Source of the DNA: Enterovibrio norvegicus FF-33
GTDB lineage: Bacteria > Pseudomonadota > Gammaproteobacteria > Enterobacterales > Vibrionaceae
Length of the DNA stretch: 64,000 bases
NCBI RefSeq assembly: GCF_000286835.2
Contig: NZ_AJYD02000013.1
Span: 530,308-594,307 of the forward strand
Direction: 5' to 3'
The position numbers and the translations under genes were made by a program. Under the pieces are notes generated by a model that saw nothing but the letters and a program-made list of their open reading frames with translations, was not told the origin of the DNA and searched no databases. Each line of letters begins with the position of its first letter. Positions within the stretch are counted from its first letter, which is position 1. Shown here piece after piece: positions 32,384-40,259 of the stretch.

Positions 32384-34873
32384 GTGCTTGCGAAGGATCT
32401 ACCCTGGTATAAAACCATGGGGGTTAAAGCCCTTTGGATAGTGGCTTTGATGCTGACTGTTGTTGTTATCACTATTGTTTATGTGCTGGAAACAACCGGT
32501 GACAGCATGGTGAGAGACAGTGCTAACCAACGCGTTGAGGCACAGGTCGAAACCGTGGCTCAAAGCTTAGGGCAGCTATCAAATAACGTTGAGACCATCG
32601 CATTGTCACTGGCCAATACCTTGCTCCTTGATGACAACGAAGCAGAGATAGAAAAAAAGCTGTCGGCCATGCTCAGCAACAAGAACATCAAACGCATTGT
32701 TGCCAGTGGCGGGTTCTGGCCTGAACCTTACCTTTACGATGCTGAGCGATCAAAAGCCTCTGTGTTCATCGCATTTAATGAAGACGGAACGTATTCACGT
32801 ATAGAGGATTACAATCAACCTTCCTCTGCGCCTTACCATGTTGCGGAGTGGTATGCGCCTGCGCGACTGTCTCAAGAAGAAGCCTATTGGTCGAGAGCGT
32901 ATATTGACCCTTACACCAATGAGCCGATGGTGACTTGCAGCGTACCAATATATCACCAGAGTAAATTTGCTGGGGTGGTTACCATTGATGTTCGGTTGGC
33001 CGAATTGCAGGCATTCCTGTCTCGAAGTGGGCAGAAATTGGGCGGATATATGGTGATGTTCGACCGAAGTGGCCGCATCATGTCATACCCTGATGCGCTT
33101 TCTGGTGATCGCCTAACACCCTTGCCGAGTGTACGCGAGATTGCGAGTACCCAACCTGATTTTTCGGAGCTAGCATTAGTCATTAGTCTTGCCACGCAAG
33201 GTGAGCGTCTGGTGATCCAAAGCAACCCCAACTTACAAGAGATGGCTAAGTCTATTGTTGCCTCGTCCCCTGATATTGATTTGGGGTATGCACTCTCTGT
33301 TGCTGCTGAACTAACCCCTAATCCGACGGTTTTTCAGCCCACAGAGCGTCTGTTCATCCATCGTCTCGAACGAGATCCTATCTTACATGAAGCAACGTTA
33401 GTTTTCGGGCGGACGCTGCCGGATACCGATTGGTTACTGGTTGGAGCATTGCCAGAGCGGCTGTTACTGGTTGAAGCGACAAAACTGAAAAACGACCTCT
33501 TTTTCGCTATGGTGCTGGTGGCCATCTTGCTGGTGGCAATGGCATACATTGCCATCCATTTGCAAATCGTTCGTCCTATGGCTCGTGTACGAAGCGCCCT
33601 TGTTAGTCAGCGTGGTGATGTGCCTTTTTCCCCAATTGATTATCCGGAACAAGATGAATTAGGCATGTTGGTTCGGGAGTTTAATCAGCTCAGTACCAAT
33701 TTGGTAGAAACCCGCGAACGCGCGGTAGAAGCTGCGCGGGCGAAGCAGTTGTTTCTTGCAAATATAAGCCACGAAATACGAACGCCAATGAACGGCATAC
33801 TCGGTGCTGCTTCATTGATGCAAGATGAGCCCATGTCTGGTAAGCAAGCGGAATATCTGTCTGTTATTTCACATTCTTCGCGCGGATTAATGTCGCTTAT
33901 TAACAATATTTTAGATTTCAGCAAGATGGAGTCTAATCACCTGAAACTGGAAGAAGCGCCATTCGATCTTGAACAGGTAGGTAGCTACATTCGAGACCTG
34001 ATGTTGCCAACCATTATCAATAAACCTCAATTGGTCTTTGATTTCTTCTACGAAGCTGAGTGCCCTCGGCGCTTCTTAGGTGATGCTCACCGCATCGAGC
34101 AAATTATGCTTAATCTGGTATCAAATGCGCTGAAATTTACGGAAACAGGGCTGGTAAGCCTCAAGGTGACGGTTGATAAGCAAGGGGGTCGATACACTGG
34201 CGTTAATATTCGAGTGTCGGATACGGGCGTCGGTATTCCTAAGGAAAAATACAGCCTTATTTTTGATGAATTTCAACAAGCGGATACGTCCACGACTCGC
34301 CGTTATGGGGGATCGGGGCTTGGGCTGGCCATCACTAAGCAATTGATTGATCTAATGGGTGGGGAAATATCTGTCACCAGTGAAGTTGGGAGAGGCAGTC
34401 AGTTTAGTGTCATGTTGCCACTCCAAATTGAAAAAGACAGTGTCGAACTAAAAGGTCGAGAGCTGATCAAGCAACACAATGATGCTTTCTCCGGCAAGCA
34501 TTGCTTGCTGGTTGAAGACAATGCAATCAATCTCATGATTGCCGAAAAGATGCTGATGAAGTTTGGCTTTTCTGTGGACAGGGCAACAGATGGGCTTGCA
34601 GCACTAGAAAAGACTAAGACGCAAGGTTATGACATCATCTTTATGGATATACAAATGCCGTTGATGGATGGCTTAGAAGCCACGAGGCAAATTCGAGCCT
34701 CTGACAGTTTTAATCGCCAAACCCCCATTGTGGCAATGACAGCAAATGTGCTGAAAGATGATATTTGGCGCTGCATCAGCAATGGTATGCAAGGTCATAT
34801 CGGTAAGCCACTTCGAGAAAATGACATCTATATTGCTTGCATCAAAGCACTGTCTACTGAGGTCGAAGTATAA
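32384..34873 (+). CDS. Hybrid sensor histidine kinase with periplasmic Cache domain and receiver
   Basis: The 829-aa protein starts at GTG after a GAGGG ribosome site. It has TM1 (about 15-37), a periplasmic PDC/Cache-like sensor (about 40-355) and TM2 (about 365-388). A HAMP linker ('IVRPMARVRSAL') and HisKA with His about 463 ('NISHEIRTPMNGILGAASLM') follow. The ATPase domain has an N box (NLVSNALKFTETG), DTGVGIP and GGSGLGLAITKQL. A receiver (690-825) follows ('CLLVEDNAIN', Asp about 754 in 'FMDIQMPLMDGLEATRQIR', 'GKPLREND'). There is no Hpt; the upstream gene supplies one. Small-molecule sensing through Cache is likely. The nearby dctPQM genes hint at organic acids, which is inference. 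Confidence 0.88.
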   Translation: MLAKDLPWYKTMGVKALWIVALMLTVVVITIVYVLETTGDSMVRDSANQRVEAQVETVAQSLGQLSNNVETIALSLANTLLLDDNEAEIEKKLSAMLSNKNIKRIVASGGFWPEPYLYDAERSKASVFIAFNEDGTYSRIEDYNQPSSAPYHVAEWYAPARLSQEEAYWSRAYIDPYTNEPMVTCSVPIYHQSKFAGVVTIDVRLAELQAFLSRSGQKLGGYMVMFDRSGRIMSYPDALSGDRLTPLPSVREIASTQPDFSELALVISLATQGERLVIQSNPNLQEMAKSIVASSPDIDLGYALSVAAELTPNPTVFQPTERLFIHRLERDPILHEATLVFGRTLPDTDWLLVGALPERLLLVEATKLKNDLFFAMVLVAILLVAMAYIAIHLQIVRPMARVRSALVSQRGDVPFSPIDYPEQDELGMLVREFNQLSTNLVETRERAVEAARAKQLFLANISHEIRTPMNGILGAASLMQDEPMSGKQAEYLSVISHSSRGLMSLINNILDFSKMESNHLKLEEAPFDLEQVGSYIRDLMLPTIINKPQLVFDFFYEAECPRRFLGDAHRIEQIMLNLVSNALKFTETGLVSLKVTVDKQGGRYTGVNIRVSDTGVGIPKEKYSLIFDEFQQADTSTTRRYGGSGLGLAITKQLIDLMGGEISVTSEVGRGSQFSVMLPLQIEKDSVELKGRELIKQHNDAFSGKHCLLVEDNAINLMIAEKMLMKFGFSVDRATDGLAALEKTKTQGYDIIFMDIQMPLMDGLEATRQIRASDSFNRQTPIVAMTANVLKDDIWRCISNGMQGHIGKPLRENDIYIACIKALSTEVEV

Positions 34874-34919
34874 AACGCTCTGATTGACGTGAGTTTCAAC
34901 GGGCTTTACCCACTAAATG

Positions 34920-34933
34920 TTGATCAGCGTCAA
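34920..34933. promoter_or_regulatory. FNR/DNR-type box upstream of the ygbA-like gene
   Basis: TTGATCAGCGTCAA matches TTGATNNNNATCAA at 9 of 10 positions. It lies 36 bp before the ATG of the YgbA-like gene. NO or anaerobic control fits the family name of the gene product. Confidence 0.5.
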
Positions 34934-34969
34934 AGGTTTTTGTAAGCACCTAGGGAAAATAGCGCGCCT

Positions 34970-35293
34970 ATGAAAACTGTATCGATAACGCCAGTGAAAC
35001 GTCGCCAACCTGTTTGGCTTGTTCGCGCAATGGCGACCCTATATTGCAAACGTATACACCGTGGCAGTCAGTTATGTGCGCAGTGTACTGCCTTAATCAC
35101 ATTTGAAGAACAGCGTGTTATGCAATGCTGTAATGAGGGAAGCGGCTCGTCGTGCAGAGAATGTAATCGACAGTGCTACCCAGATGCTACTCGTTTGGAG
35201 ATCAATCACATTGTGCGCTGGGCTGAGCCTAAAATGCGCTTGCGTAGGCCACTGATGGTGGCACGATATTACCTATCTGCACTCTTCAGCTAA
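34970..35293 (+). CDS. ygbA: YgbA-like 'nitrous oxide-stimulated promoter' family protein
   Basis: The 107-aa product resembles E. coli YgbA: 'VRAMATLYCKRIHRGSQLC', 'CRECNRQCYPDATRLEI' and 'IVRWAEPKMRLRRPLMVARY' line up with its conserved parts. Eight cysteines, several of them paired, suggest metal or NO-sensitive thiol chemistry. In E. coli ygbA belongs to the NsrR nitric-oxide regulon and helps recovery from nitrosative stress; its mechanism is unsettled. Here an FNR-like box precedes it and a hairpin follows, so it appears to be a one-gene unit between the phosphorelay genes and dctPQM. Confidence 0.8.
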   Translation: MKTVSITPVKRRQPVWLVRAMATLYCKRIHRGSQLCAQCTALITFEEQRVMQCCNEGSGSSCRECNRQCYPDATRLEINHIVRWAEPKMRLRRPLMVARYYLSALFS

Positions 35294-35329
35294 CTGCTTT
35301 TATTTTCCTTTTCTGCTTTTGACTAATGA

Positions 35330-35349
35330 ATGGGTGGAATCACACCCAT
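35330..35349 (+). terminator. Terminator after the ygbA-like gene
   Basis: ATGGGTG and CACCCAT form the stem (loop GAATCA), followed by TTCTTCTTTT. It lies 36 bp after the stop. Confidence 0.6.
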
Positions 35350-35498
35350 TTCTTCTTTTGCAGCTCTCAGTTTTGTTTTCTTTCTGTTAATTAATTGTTT
35401 CAAGTTGTGTGCTTGTTTGTTTCCTCCACTAAACATATAGGGAGTTAATAAATCGCGTGCCGCATTGGCATGGCTGACACAAGGAAAGAGGACACGGT

Positions 35499-36485
35499 AT
35501 GAAAAAGCTAAAAACGATGTTTTCAGCGTTAGCGCTTTGTGCAGGAATGACTGCATTTGCGCATGCAGCACCTGAAACCATTAAATTTTCACATGTGGTT
35601 GCTGAAAATACGCCTAAAGGACAAATGGCGCTGAAGTTCCGCGATTTAGTTGCAGAGCGCATTGGCGACAAATACGTGGTGGAGGTTTATCCGAACTCAC
35701 AGCTTTTTGGCGATGGGAAAGAAATGGAAGCCCTGTTGCTTGGAGACGTTCATTTTATTGCACCTTCTTTGTCTAAATTCTCCAAGTACACCAAAAAACT
35801 GCAAGTTTATGATCTCCCATTTTTGTTCAAAGACATGGAAGCCGTAGATCGATTCCAACAGAGTGAAGCGGGTCAGCAACTGCTGGAGTCAGTCAAAAGC
35901 AAAGGTTTGATTGGACTTGGTTATTTACACAATGGTTTGAAGCAATTGTCAGCGAATGATCCGCTCCATGTGCCTGGTGATGCCGACGGTAAAAAATTCC
36001 GCATTATGAGTTCAGATGTCTTGGCTGCTCAGTTTGAAGCTGTTGATGCTGTGCCACTGAAAAAGCCCTTCTCTGAAGTATTTACTCTCCTGCAAACGCG
36101 CGCCATCGATGGGCAGGAAAATACCTGGTCAAACATCTACTCGAAGAAATTCTTTGAAGTGCAGCCATACATCACTGAATCAAACCACGGTGTGTTGGAT
36201 TACATGGTCACAACCTCGACCGAGTTTTGGATGACGATGCCTGACGAAGACCGCGCTGTATTGAAAAAAGCGCTCGCTGAAGCGGTTGCTCACGGTAATG
36301 CCATTGCCAATGAGAAATCGATGAAAGATCGCCAGAAAATTCTGGAATCAGGTCGCAGCAAGATCATCACTTTGTCCGACGATGAGCGTCAGCAATGGGT
36401 TGAGGTCATGAGACCTGTCTGGGGTGAGTTTCAAGGTGAAATCGGTGAGGACATTATCCAAGCCGCAGTGGCATCTAACCAGTAA
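35499..36485 (+). CDS. dctP: TRAP transporter periplasmic binding protein DctP
   Basis: DctP is the periplasmic substrate receptor of a tripartite ATP-independent transporter. The 328-aa product has a signal peptide (cleaved about after AHA, residue 24), then 'PETIKFSHVVAENTPKG'. The substrate-clamping part is 'GKKFRIMSSDVLAAQFEAV', where a conserved arginine grips a carboxylate, and 'QTRAIDGQENTWSNIYSKKF' is typical of C4-dicarboxylate DctP. Likely substrates are succinate, fumarate or malate. It is the first of dctPQM, with an AAAGAGGA ribosome site. The hybrid kinase system upstream may control it, but I see no direct proof. Confidence 0.93.
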   Translation: MKKLKTMFSALALCAGMTAFAHAAPETIKFSHVVAENTPKGQMALKFRDLVAERIGDKYVVEVYPNSQLFGDGKEMEALLLGDVHFIAPSLSKFSKYTKKLQVYDLPFLFKDMEAVDRFQQSEAGQQLLESVKSKGLIGLGYLHNGLKQLSANDPLHVPGDADGKKFRIMSSDVLAAQFEAVDAVPLKKPFSEVFTLLQTRAIDGQENTWSNIYSKKFFEVQPYITESNHGVLDYMVTTSTEFWMTMPDEDRAVLKKALAEAVAHGNAIANEKSMKDRQKILESGRSKIITLSDDERQQWVEVMRPVWGEFQGEIGEDIIQAAVASNQ

Positions 36486-36539
36486 GTGATAAAGCCCAGA
36501 GCGTGTAATGGCGCTGGGCGTTTATCTTCGGAGTAGGAA

Positions 36540-37109
36540 ATGGTTCGGTTATTACACCGTTTTGAAGAGGCAGGCATCGGCCTCTTATTGGTGACAATGA
36601 CACTGTTAGTGTTTTTCGAAGTGATATTGCGCTTCTTTTTCAATGAAGGTTTGCTTTGGGCGCAAGAGTTAACGCTATACCTTTCAGCATGGCTAGTGCT
36701 TATGGGGGCTTCTTGGGGGCTTCGTGAAGGCGCACATATTGGCGTGGATGCCGCCATTAAATTGCTATCACCCTCGATGCAAAAAGCCGTGACCTTGCTA
36801 GCGCTTGCGCTGTGTTTGGTTTACTGCGGTTTGTTTCTTTATGGATCTTGGATTTACCTCAGCAAAATGCAAATGATCGGTATCGAAATGGAAGATCTGC
36901 CGATCGAGAAATGGAAAGCAATGTCTTGTTTGGTTCTCGGATTTTGTATGTTGGCGCTTCGGGTTTGCACGATTGGCTATGAAGTATGGACAGGAAATCG
37001 TCAAGGTTTCGGTTTGTTTGACGAGGCCAAAGAAAGCATGCATTTGGCCGAGGAACTGGCGGGTGAAATGGAAGAGGAATACAAAGACAAAGAGGAGCGC
37101 AAGAAATGA
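36540..37109 (+). CDS. dctQ: TRAP transporter small permease DctQ
   Basis: The 189-aa protein has four membrane helices, the DctQ/YhtG arrangement. 'LLVTMTLLVFFEVILRFFFN' is in the second half of helix 1, and 'LLWAQELTLYLSAWLVLMGA' and 'GAHIGVDA' follow. The cytoplasmic C terminus is long and charged (EELAGEMEEEYKDKEERKK). It couples DctP to the DctM channel. It starts 54 bp after dctP with a GGAGTAGGA ribosome site and overlaps dctM by 4 bp (ATGA). Confidence 0.92.
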   Translation: MVRLLHRFEEAGIGLLLVTMTLLVFFEVILRFFFNEGLLWAQELTLYLSAWLVLMGASWGLREGAHIGVDAAIKLLSPSMQKAVTLLALALCLVYCGLFLYGSWIYLSKMQMIGIEMEDLPIEKWKAMSCLVLGFCMLALRVCTIGYEVWTGNRQGFGLFDEAKESMHLAEELAGEMEEEYKDKEERKK

Positions 37110-38509
37110 CCATCGCTGCATTATTTGGCATGCTCTTTCTATGCATGTTCATGGGGATGCCCATTGCTATTGCACTGGGTTTGTCGAGCGTTTCCACTAT
37201 TCTTCTGTTTTCCAATGATTCGCTGGCGTCGATAGCGCTTAAGCTGTTTGAAGCCACCAGTGAACACTACACCTTATTGGCTATCCCATTTTTTATTCTT
37301 TCATCTGCCTTTTTGTCTACGGGTGGCGTTGCCCGTCGATTGATCAACTTCGCCATTGATTGCGTGGGTCACATACGTGGTGGCCTCGCCATGGCATCTG
37401 TGATGGCGTGTATGCTCTTTGCCGCCGTATCAGGTAGTTCGCCTGCAACGGTTGCGGCCATTGGCTCTATCGTCATTGTGGGCATGGTTAAAGCGGGCTA
37501 CCCCAAAGCATTCGCGGCTGGGGTTATCGCTAATGCAGGCACATTGGGCATTTTGATCCCTCCCTCTATTGTCATGTTGGTTTACGCTGCGGCAACGGAA
37601 GTGTCTGCTTCTCGTATGTTTATGGCGGGCTTCATTCCTGGGTTGATGATGGGCGGTATTTTGATGGTGGCAATCTACATTGTTGCCGTTGTGAAAGGGT
37701 TACCTTCTCAGCCATTTCCGGGTGTGATGTCATTGGTTCATTCAGGGCTTCGTGCGCTGGGTGGTTTAATGCTGATTATTATTGTGTTGGGGTCCATCTA
37801 TGGCGGTGTTGCCAGCCCAACAGAGGCCGCCTCTGTGGCTGCGGTGTATGCATGGCTTGTCAGTGTGTGGGGCTATCGTGATATAGGGCCGCTAAAAGCC
37901 AAGCCTTGGCGTAACGAGGGTGAGGGGACAATCAGCATGTTGCTGCGTAACTTCGCGCTACTGCCTTTGGTCATGGTGCGTTCTTTCACAGACAAAGAAG
38001 TGAGCAATGTGGTGCGTGATGCGTCGAAAGTTAGCATCATGTTGTTGTTCATTATTGCTAACGCCATGCTGTTTGCACATGTACTCACAACGGAACGTAT
38101 TCCACACAGCATTGCGGAAACCATTGTTGCATGGGGGCTGCCAGCGTGGGGTTTCTTGATCGTAGTAAATATTCTGCTGTTGATCGCGGGGAATTTCATG
38201 GAGCCATCAGCCATCTTGCTGATCATGGCGCCTATTTTGTTCCCGATTGCCATGCAGTTAGGTATCGACCCTATTCACCTTGGCATCATCATGGTGGTGA
38301 ACATGGAGATCGGGATGCTCACGCCCCCCGTGGGGTTAAATCTCTTTGTGACGGCGGGGATCACGGGAGAGAGCATGGGGTGGGCCATTAAAGCGGCACT
38401 GCCGTGGCTAAGCTTGCTGCTTTTCTTCCTGATATTGATCACTTACATTCCAGATATATCACTGTTCTTGCCGAACTATCTCGACTCGTTGCGAGGATAT
38501 AAATCCTAG
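37106..38509 (+). CDS. dctM: TRAP transporter large permease DctM
   Basis: DctM is the multi-helix channel that drives solute entry with sodium ions. The 467-aa product has about twelve hydrophobic segments. The family motifs 'AAVSGSSPATVAAIGSIVI' and 'IANAGTLGILIPPSIVMLVY' lie near residues 110-165, and 'NMEIGMLTPPVGLNLFVTAG' near residue 400. It is about 40 residues longer than the shortest family members because of a loop around residues 255-300, which is common in DctM proteins of vibrios and pseudomonads. Its start overlaps dctQ by ATGA, indicating coupled translation. Confidence 0.94.
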   Translation: MTIAALFGMLFLCMFMGMPIAIALGLSSVSTILLFSNDSLASIALKLFEATSEHYTLLAIPFFILSSAFLSTGGVARRLINFAIDCVGHIRGGLAMASVMACMLFAAVSGSSPATVAAIGSIVIVGMVKAGYPKAFAAGVIANAGTLGILIPPSIVMLVYAAATEVSASRMFMAGFIPGLMMGGILMVAIYIVAVVKGLPSQPFPGVMSLVHSGLRALGGLMLIIIVLGSIYGGVASPTEAASVAAVYAWLVSVWGYRDIGPLKAKPWRNEGEGTISMLLRNFALLPLVMVRSFTDKEVSNVVRDASKVSIMLLFIIANAMLFAHVLTTERIPHSIAETIVAWGLPAWGFLIVVNILLLIAGNFMEPSAILLIMAPILFPIAMQLGIDPIHLGIIMVVNMEIGMLTPPVGLNLFVTAGITGESMGWAIKAALPWLSLLLFFLILITYIPDISLFLPNYLDSLRGYKS

Positions 38510-38527
38510 TTAGGCTGACAAAAATAG

Positions 38528-38558
38528 AAAGGGCGCTGATGAATAGCGCCCTTTTTTT
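38528..38558 (+). terminator. dctPQM terminator
   Basis: AAAGGGCGCT and AGCGCCCTTT form the stem (loop GATGAAT), followed by T-rich sequence. It is 18 bp after dctM. Confidence 0.88.
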
Positions 38559-38670
38559 ATTTTTAATTTTAGTCTGTTATTGACGATATTTGATCGGCAA
38601 GCCAGTTTGGTGAGCAACGTCGAGCTTTCAGGCCGTGAAGGCCATCAAGGTGCAGCGTGATAGAAAGGGG

Positions 38671-39132
38671 TTAAACAAGAATGTTCATGACTAGCATTGC
38701 ACCCAGTGCGTTAATCACTGAAATAAAGATCATGACAGGAATGTATCGACCTTCGGTGCCAATAGGGCCGAGGATGCGACCAAGATATTGCACTTGTGAG
38801 CCCATCAGGTAGATAGCCGGTGCCAAGATGGCGATGTGTTCACCATTAAGGATACCTTGGTCAAACAGGCTAATCACCACGCCTACAGCGCCGCCCATGG
38901 ACATCCATGCACCGATAAGAACGGCTGCAGCTTCACCTGGCAGGCCAAATACGGCCATGATCGGTGAAAACAGCGTGCCCATCAGGTCAAGCGCCCCCGT
39001 GATCTGAAGGGCTTTAATGATAACGAATGCCATCAGTACGTTCGGTACTGTCGAGGTCGTTGCGATGGTCCAGCCTTTCTTTGCACCTTCAACGAAAATG
39101 TCGGTAATCATTGGGTTTTTAGCTGTGCTCAT
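38671..39132 (-). CDS. yjiG: YjiG family inner-membrane protein (nucleoside-recognition/Gate domain)
   Basis: The 153-aa protein matches YjiG: 'EGAKKGWTIATTSTVPNVLM', 'AAAVLIGAWMSMGGAVGVVI' and 'GPIGTEGRYIPVMIFISVIN'. It has four to five hydrophobic stretches with the small-residue pattern of Gate/SpmB-like proteins. The YjiG/YjiH pair is thought to form a transporter; in E. coli it lies next to the isoaspartyl dipeptidase gene iadA. The substrate is unknown. It overlaps yjiH (TAATG), so the two are translated together. Confidence 0.85.
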   Translation of the reverse strand: MSTAKNPMITDIFVEGAKKGWTIATTSTVPNVLMAFVIIKALQITGALDLMGTLFSPIMAVFGLPGEAAAVLIGAWMSMGGAVGVVISLFDQGILNGEHIAILAPAIYLMGSQVQYLGRILGPIGTEGRYIPVMIFISVINALGAMLVMNILV

Positions 39133-39860
39133 TATGCTTTCTCCTCGGTCATCGTCGGTGTTGTGGTCTTGTCTTCTTTACCTTCGGTGATGTTTAGGTA
39201 AACACGGAATAAATTTGCACCGACGAACTTGAACACAAACATCACGGCGACAGCCAAGCCGATAGAAGACGTGACTGCGAGTGAACCATCCATGAGTACC
39301 AACGTGAACAGCACTGCGCCAGACGAGAAAAAGTTGACGATGGTCGCGCCGGCAGAAAACTGGAACATGGTGAAGATATCGGTTTCGCGTTTTGTCAGAT
39401 GGCCTTCATCTTTTAGCTGTCGTGTCATCGCGGCACCAGCATCGGTACTCTGCAGAGACGCAATCAGTGCCAAACCTGTGTTACCTGGAATGTTCATAAG
39501 AGGGCGAAGTAACGGCGTAAGCAGTTTACGAGCCGCATCAAGCGCACCATAGTGCTCAAGCACGTTGATCATGCCCAAGGCGAACATCACGGTAGGGATC
39601 AGTGTCAACGCAAACAGGAAGCCATCACGAGCACCGCTGCCGCCTTTACCGCGCATAGAAGTTGTGGCGGCTTGAATGCCGTCAGCAGTTTCATTGACGC
39701 CGTAAACAACACTACCGAATGATCCGTTCAATGTGGTGAAGTCAAAAACGCCATACCATTCGTTAGATTGAAGTAGTCCAGAAAAGAAAACGACAGCAAA
39801 GGCGAGGGCAATGTAACTGCCTATTGTAACTTTGCGGTCCTGCGGGTCAGGTTGCGACAT
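39132..39860 (-). CDS. yjiH: YjiH family inner-membrane protein (nucleoside-recognition/Gate domain)
   Basis: The 242-aa protein matches YjiH: 'GARDGFLFALTLIPTVMFAL', 'NIPGNTGLALIASLQSTDAG' and 'FTMFQFSAGATIVNFFSSGA'. There are about six hydrophobic segments and a short charged C terminus. It is the first gene of the yjiHG operon and should act with YjiG as one permease; dipeptide or amino-acid traffic is suggested only by E. coli context. A perfect FNR palindrome lies 62 bp upstream with a suitably spaced -10 sequence, so the operon is probably activated without oxygen. Confidence 0.87.
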   Translation of the reverse strand: MSQPDPQDRKVTIGSYIALAFAVVFFSGLLQSNEWYGVFDFTTLNGSFGSVVYGVNETADGIQAATTSMRGKGGSGARDGFLFALTLIPTVMFALGMINVLEHYGALDAARKLLTPLLRPLMNIPGNTGLALIASLQSTDAGAAMTRQLKDEGHLTKRETDIFTMFQFSAGATIVNFFSSGAVLFTLVLMDGSLAVTSSIGLAVAVMFVFKFVGANLFRVYLNITEGKEDKTTTPTMTEEKA

Positions 39861-40193
39861 GATGGTTCCCTAAAATGAAAAATTAGTCACCCTGATTGTG
39901 CTTAAGTGCGGGCAAGGGAAATTGATTGGCATCAACCCGAATGGAATAAATGAACCGGAAAGCTTTCTTTTGCATGAATGTGAGGTATTGGTCTGCTTTT
40001 ACGTTAATAGAGATGGAGTTAGTCGTTACGAGTAGATTGGAATTCTGAGTTTGTTGGATTAACAGTTCAATTATTTGGTGTGAATGACGTGTAACAATAA
40101 AGATGTGTGATCTGGGAAGAAGCTTGATTGTCGCTAATCGGAAAGAAAACAGGAAGAAGACAAAAGAAAGGAAAGTGGATCAAGAAAGGAAAA
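39861..40193. other. yjiH upstream region
   Basis: About 330 bp without a gene between the yjiH start and the nhaC terminator. It holds the FNR palindrome described separately. The rest is AT-rich and then purine-rich (40100-40195), with no gene-like frame. Confidence 0.5.
39922..39935 (-). promoter_or_regulatory. Perfect FNR box at the yjiHG promoter
   Basis: TTGATTGGCATCAA equals the consensus TTGATNNNNATCAA at all ten positions. Its centre is 68 bp before the yjiH ATG. A class II FNR promoter with the site at -41.5 would put the transcription start near 39887, and CACAAT at 39900-39895 is a possible -10 hexamer for it. Confidence 0.65.
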
Positions 40194-40222
40194 CAAAGAA
40201 GGTGCAAAAAGCACCTTCTTTG
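40194..40222 (-). terminator. nhaC terminator
   Basis: CAAAGAAGGTGC and GCACCTTCTTTG form a 12-bp perfect stem around a short loop on the minus strand, followed by TTTTCC. It is 38 bp after nhaC. Confidence 0.8.
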
Positions 40223-40259
40223 TGTTGAGTGAGGTGGGCTCTACGTCGATAGTTCGTGG

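Noticed and set aside
35440-35498. Sigma-54 promoter before dctP
   Set aside because: TTGGCATGGC resembles half of the -24 element, but the GC of the -12 element is not at the right distance.
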